Positions 20,742 to 21,595 of a stretch of DNA of 21,595 nucleotides are shown one piece after another. This DNA is from Mesotaenium endlicherianum (lineage: Eukaryota > Streptophyta > Zygnematophyceae > Zygnematales > Mesotaeniaceae): positions 31,003-52,597 of the forward strand of contig WELA01009722.1 in NCBI GenBank assembly GCA_009602735.1. The letters run 5' to 3'. A model generated the notes under the pieces. It worked only from the letters and a program-made list of their open reading frames with translations, searched no databases and was not told the DNA's origin. The position numbers were made by a program, and so were the translations under genes. Each line of letters begins with the position of its first letter. Within the stretch, counting starts at the first letter, position 1.

Positions 20742-21529
20742 ATGCAGGCGAGCATCGATGCTTGGTACATGGATGACGACGTGGAGGCAGACCAGAGGCT
20801 TCCCCACAGGAAGGAGCCCAACGAGCAGGCATCCATGCAGAAACTCAGAGGTGTGCACTTGGGTGTGCATGGGGTGTGCACGTGGGTGTATGCAAGAGTC
20901 CATTTGAACGCTGGTATGCCTTCATGGGACGCGCGCTGTGCCACCTTGGGCATGAGGGAGAGATCTTCTAGAGATGCAAGGGATGGAGCCGATACTACGC
21001 CTGAAGGGAGTGGGCATTTAGGCTTCTCTTGGAGCTCTTCACCTGAGTGTGCGGTGCCTGAATTAGACGTCAATGGGGCTCATGAATGTGACTTCGTCTT
21101 CATCAGCTTGCTTGCTTGGCTTGAAGGGCTGGGGTGGCGCCCCTGGGTGGGCGCAGCTGTCACATAGCTCCGGCTCTTCTGGTCTCTTCAGCAGTGACAT
21201 CGCTGTAGTAGAATGCTGAAGCTGGGCTGAGGGCAGGAATGTGCTCCTTCAATGGCCTCCACACCAGGTTAGGGTATTGATCTCCTCCACTGCTGGAGTA
21301 AAATGGCATTTTGGAAATGGAGCCTTGTTGAGTGCGTAAGTGCACGCACGGGCCAGGGGAACAGGACTCGTCAAACTTTTATCCACCTTAACGTCATGTT
21401 CATTCCCTGCCCTGTGTGACCTGGATGTGGGCAGAGCTAGGAGTCCTGCACTGGCACCTCAATGCGGACGACTACGAGAACGACCCCAAGTTCCAAACCA
21501 TTAAGAAGGAGCGCGGTTATACTTACCAG
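20742..21529 (+). CDS. ARD: Acireductone dioxygenase, first two coding exons (3' part outside window)
   Basis: Exons 20742-20850 and 21435-21529, joined by a GT-AG intron in phase 1; a further donor follows at 21530. The 68 visible residues include AWYMDDDVEADQRLPHRKEP, QKLRELGVLHWHLNADDYEN and KKERGYTY, the characteristic N-terminal part of eukaryotic acireductone dioxygenases (cupin fold). The enzyme oxidises the acireductone made by DEP1 to 2-keto-4-methylthiobutyrate plus formate. Its metal ligands (three His and one Glu) lie beyond the window edge and cannot be checked. The ATG at 20742 gives the usual short N-terminus and has a G at -3. GATGCAG just there could instead be an acceptor, but no pyrimidine tract precedes it. 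No transit peptide is visible. Confidence 0.88.
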
Positions 21530-21530
21530 G

Positions 21531-21595
21531 TGCTGTACTCTTCCTCCCTGCCTCCCTCACCTCCATGCCTCCCTCCCTCTCTGTTCCCTCCCCCC
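21531..21595. repeat. (CCTC)n-rich tract in ARD intron 2
   Basis: Imperfect CCTCCCT repeats run to the window edge, inside the second intron of ARD. Similar tracts occur in both repeat copies near 7167 and 7795. Confidence 0.6.

Overview
This is nuclear DNA of a eukaryote, most likely a green alga or another member of the green-plant lineage. The genes are split by many short-to-medium GT-AG introns, the exons are GC-rich, the stretches between genes are AT-richer, and simple repeats are frequent. Two protein families point to green plants: a fused methylthioribulose-1-phosphate dehydratase / enolase-phosphatase (plant DEP1 type) and a secreted protein with a plant root-cap (LEA-like) domain. 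I cannot name the species.

Layout. (1) 529-671, + strand: a probable last exon of an unidentified gene that starts left of the window. (2) 2242-5647, - strand: a complete 7-exon gene for a 446-residue secreted, cysteine-rich root-cap-family protein, with a TATA-like promoter at about 5821-5827. (3) About 5830-9500: a gene-free region holding two diverged direct repeat copies of about 557 bp. (4) 9503-19266, - strand: a complete 12-exon DEP1 gene (617 residues; 522 from an internal Met). (5) 19267-20741: a 1.5-kb divergent intergenic region. (6) 20742 to the right edge, + strand: the first two coding exons of acireductone dioxygenase (ARD), cut off by the window end.

DEP1 and ARD catalyse consecutive steps of the methionine salvage (Yang) cycle. 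DEP1 turns methylthioribulose-1-phosphate into the acireductone, and ARD oxidises the acireductone to the keto acid that is transaminated to methionine. Here the two genes lie head to head, an operon-like arrangement in a eukaryote and the main biological point of the window. DEP1 also carries a 95-residue Ser/Arg-rich N-terminal extension that resembles an organelle-targeting peptide.

Two places are probably assembly faults. One is a 1456-position C run with one N (11603-13058) in DEP1 intron 8. The other is a perfect 361-bp duplication either side of a single N (16548-17270), which repeats most of DEP1 exon 4. Neither breaks the reconstructed reading frame. All exon joins were worked out by hand from splice signals, phase and family resemblance, without transcripts.
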